Positions 31,191-33,400 of a stretch of DNA of 33,400 nt are shown piece by piece. The stretch is from Candidatus Poribacteria bacterium (GTDB lineage Bacteria > Poribacteria > WGA-4E > WGA-3G): NCBI GenBank assembly GCA_026702755.1, contig JAPPBX010000062.1:1-33400 (forward strand), written 5' to 3'. The notes under the pieces were generated by a model. The model made no database searches and had not been told where the DNA came from. It worked only from the letters and a program-made list of their open reading frames with translations. Every line of letters starts with the position of its first letter. Position 1 is the stretch's first letter. The position numbers and the translations under genes are program-made.

Positions 31191-33077
31191 GTGAAAGCAA
31201 TTCCATTTACGGCTGTTACCATTAATGATCGGTTTTGGAGCCCCCGACAGAAAACGAATTCCGAGGCAACGATTCCACACGAATTGGCGCAGTGCCGAAC
31301 AACCGGTAGGATTGACAACTTCGCGAAAGCCGCTGGCTTGATGTCCGGAGAATTTGAAGGTATTTTCTTCAACGATTCCGACGTTCATAAATGGGTAGAG
31401 GCGGCATCGTATACACTCTGGACGCATCCGAATCCACAATGGGAAGCGGAACTGGATGAAGTCATCGCAAAGATCGCCGCGAGCCAACAGCCTGACGGTT
31501 ATCTGAACACCTATTTCACACTGGTTGAACCGACAAAGCGGTGGCAGAACCTCGGTATGATGCACGAACTGTATTGCGCCGGACACCTGTTTGAGGCAGC
31601 AGTCGCACACTACCAAGCGACCGGGAAACAGACCCTGTTAGACGTTGCATGCCGGTTCGCCGATCTGATTGACAAAACCTTTGGACACGACAAACGAGAC
31701 GGGCTTCCAGGACATGAAGGTATCGAACTCGCACTCGTGAAATTGGCTCGCTTGACAGGCGAAGTACGCTACATGTCGCTCGCGGAATATTTTGTCAGAC
31801 GGCGTGGGCATTCCCCGTCAATTTTCGAGAAAGAATTGGAGAACCCTGACCTTCCGGGCGGGCTTGGCGCGTATCAGCACCACTTCACACGCGACGGAAA
31901 ATTTGAAGGACATTACGCACAAGCACATCTCCCGATACAGGAACAGACAGAGTGTGTCGGGCACGCCGTGCGTGCGATGTACCTCTACAGTGGTGCCGCC
32001 GATATCGCTGATGAAACTGACGATACTGCTATCGTTAGGGCACTGGAGGCACTCTGGCGGAACGTAGAGAAGCGTTTATATATCACCGGTGGTGTGGGTC
32101 CCTCTGGACACAATGAAGGTTTCACAAAAGATTATGAACTGCCTAATTTTTCTGCCTACGCCGAAACGTGTGCTTCAATCGGATTAATATTTTGGGCACA
32201 TCGGATGTTCCTGCTGCGTGGGGAGTCCCGCTTTGTTGATGTCTTGGAGACGGCTCTTTATAACGGCGCGCTCTCCGGAATTTCGCTCAATGGCACGGGT
32301 TTCTTCTATCAGAACCCATTGGCAAGCCACGGTGATAGGCATCGGCATGAATGGTTCGGATGTGCCTGTTGCCCGCCGAATATTGCTCGACTTCTCGCCT
32401 CTGTTGGAGCGTACATCTATGCGCAATCAGACGAGGGTTTATGGGTGAACCTGTATGTCGGTGGGACAGCCAACGCAACTGTTGCCGGAAACGTCCCAGT
32501 GAAAGTGACCCAAGAGACAGATTACCCGTGGTCGGGTGATGTGAGACTGACAATCGCGCCAGAAACACCGGTCTCCTTTGCACTAAATTTACGGATTCCC
32601 GGATGGTGTGAACAGTTCGAGACACGCGTCAATGGCGAAGTTTATAAACCACAGGTGAATTCTGACGGTTATCTCTCAATCACGCGGGCATGGGACGCTG
32701 GCGACCGAGTAGAACTGCAGCTTGCGATGCCTGTTACAAGTGTTCACGCGCATCCACTCGTGAGAGAAAATCTTGGAAGATCCGCTTTACGCCGCGGTCC
32801 GCTCGTCTACTGTTTTGAAGATATTGATAACCCCCATGGGACTTTTCAAACGCTGTCCGTTGTCAATAATAATTCTATGGCAACAACGTTTGACAGTGAA
32901 TTATTGGGCGGCGTGACGCTCATCCGTGGAACAGGCAGCGTGCTGGATGACACCGAATGGGGAGACAATCTCTATCTGGACACAAAGCCTGATGTGAAGC
33001 AGGTGGACGTTACCGCTATCCCGTATTATGCGTGGTGTAATCGTGGCGTGGGCAAGATGGCAGTGTGGATCCTATAA
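31191..33077 (+). CDS. GH127 beta-L-arabinofuranosidase-type glycoside hydrolase
   Basis: About 629 aa from GTG at 31191; the longer ORF to 31038 is repeat DNA. Typical GH127 (formerly DUF1680) length. It releases beta-L-arabinofuranose from plant or algal glycans by a Zn-dependent Cys nucleophile mechanism. The Zn site/nucleophile residues are seen as AYAETCASIGL (Glu and Cys) and WFGCACCPPNIARLL (two Cys). The N-terminal (alpha/alpha)6 barrel begins at PFTAVTINDRFWSPRQ, and the C-terminal beta-domains follow (LNLRIPGWCEQFETRVNGE). There is no signal peptide, so it is probably cytoplasmic. It has a weak RBS, and a strong terminator follows. Exact glycan unknown. Confidence 0.92.
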   Translation: MKAIPFTAVTINDRFWSPRQKTNSEATIPHELAQCRTTGRIDNFAKAAGLMSGEFEGIFFNDSDVHKWVEAASYTLWTHPNPQWEAELDEVIAKIAASQQPDGYLNTYFTLVEPTKRWQNLGMMHELYCAGHLFEAAVAHYQATGKQTLLDVACRFADLIDKTFGHDKRDGLPGHEGIELALVKLARLTGEVRYMSLAEYFVRRRGHSPSIFEKELENPDLPGGLGAYQHHFTRDGKFEGHYAQAHLPIQEQTECVGHAVRAMYLYSGAADIADETDDTAIVRALEALWRNVEKRLYITGGVGPSGHNEGFTKDYELPNFSAYAETCASIGLIFWAHRMFLLRGESRFVDVLETALYNGALSGISLNGTGFFYQNPLASHGDRHRHEWFGCACCPPNIARLLASVGAYIYAQSDEGLWVNLYVGGTANATVAGNVPVKVTQETDYPWSGDVRLTIAPETPVSFALNLRIPGWCEQFETRVNGEVYKPQVNSDGYLSITRAWDAGDRVELQLAMPVTSVHAHPLVRENLGRSALRRGPLVYCFEDIDNPHGTFQTLSVVNNNSMATTFDSELLGGVTLIRGTGSVLDDTEWGDNLYLDTKPDVKQVDVTAIPYYAWCNRGVGKMAVWIL

Positions 33078-33098
33078 TCCTTTCTTCATTTTTTGTAA

Positions 33099-33128
33099 GG
33101 GCGGATATAAAAATCCGCCCATTTTTTT
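33099..33128 (+). terminator. rho-independent terminator after GH127
   Basis: GGGCGGAT and ATCCGCCC form an 8-bp stem with a 6-nt loop (33099-33120), followed by ATTTTTTT. It lies 22 bp beyond the stop codon. Confidence 0.9.
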
Positions 33129-33400
33129 GCATAAAATTTGTGCAGATTCTGCTGAAAATTTTGTTATTTTGCCTCCAAAATTCCTTATTCTGGGTCAGAA
33201 ACATATCAAACACCAAAACCTCTCAGATACACTCAAAGACACAGTGAAACCCAACTTTAGACTACTATATTCCAAGAAAGCACTCAGAAAAGCGTTGGGG
33301 TTCACTGCAGGACTGATTTACTCTCGTAAACTTCATTAGGGACCCCTGAAAAAGTGGTAAGATTGGGCAGGATTTGGAAAGTGTTTCGCCGGCCGCGCGG
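33129..33400. other. intergenic tail without a supported gene
   Basis: AT-rich at first, then an open plus-strand stretch ending RLLYSKKALRKALGFTAGLI before a stop near 33339. It has no start or RBS and no recognised family; it may be a decayed fragment. The last bases return to GGATT-type repeat words. Confidence 0.4.

Noticed and set aside
33028-33339. 103-aa plus-strand ORF after GH127
   Set aside because: It overlaps the GH127 end in another frame and crosses the terminator; no RBS and no recognised family.

Overview
The window looks like a chromosomal segment of a free-living or sponge/marine-associated bacterium, most likely of the Candidatus Poribacteria type. This is an inference. 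It rests on the C-terminal tandem DVNGDGVVNIQDLVLVASNF dockerin-like units on a WD40 protein, the QNYPNPFNPETWIPYRL sorting/Ig-like tail on an FG-GAP protein, the enolase/Gfo-Idh/GH127 catabolic genes, and the many dispersed degenerate hairpin repeats. No rRNA, tRNA or CRISPR array was seen.

Layout. (1) 1-6.6 kb, plus strand except one gene: a FlgO/DUF4384-type protein, a secreted metzincin-TPR fusion, a Spy-like periplasmic protein on the minus strand with its own terminator, a repeat-filled gap, then a cytoplasmic trypsin-TPR protein that probably shares an operon with murB. (2) 7.5-13.3 kb, minus strand: a ManD/RspA-type enolase-superfamily dehydratase, a hydantoinase A/oxoprolinase-type ATPase without its B partner, a D-2-hydroxyacid dehydrogenase and an iron alcohol dehydrogenase. 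This looks like a sugar-acid/small-molecule catabolic group. (3) 13.3-19.7 kb, minus strand: purH with a toxin-antitoxin-like module on each side (HicB-HicB-HicA on one side, RelE with an unusual internally duplicated antitoxin on the other), a CysE-like beta-helix acyltransferase, a class V aminotransferase and a small unknown protein. (4) 19.8-27.5 kb, minus strand: a Gfo/Idh/MocA oxidoreductase, a 14-repeat WD40-dockerin protein, a metallo-beta-lactamase-fold hydrolase translationally coupled to an orphan antitoxin-like protein, an FG-GAP/UnbV secreted protein, a secreted beta-sandwich protein, and an IS1-like truncated transposase. (5) 27.7-33.4 kb: a second Gfo/Idh/MocA oxidoreductase, an IS200/IS605-type element with an intact TnpB but no TnpA, a degenerate C39-like lipoprotein candidate, and a GH127 beta-L-arabinofuranosidase ending in a clear terminator.

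The most unusual signals are: a consensus promoter upstream of tnpB whose predicted transcript starts exactly at an 80-nt leader built from four nested and crossing inverted repeats (a potential pseudoknot that encloses the only SD-like sequence); the two-copy antitoxin next to RelE; a HicA homologue lacking the catalytic histidine behind two HicB genes; and families of degenerate heptad-arm hairpins and short palindromes, some of which are translated in frame inside genes (metzincin, purH, the HyuA N-terminus) or supply a stop codon (class V aminotransferase). All functional statements come from reading the sequence by eye. No database search or folding program was run.
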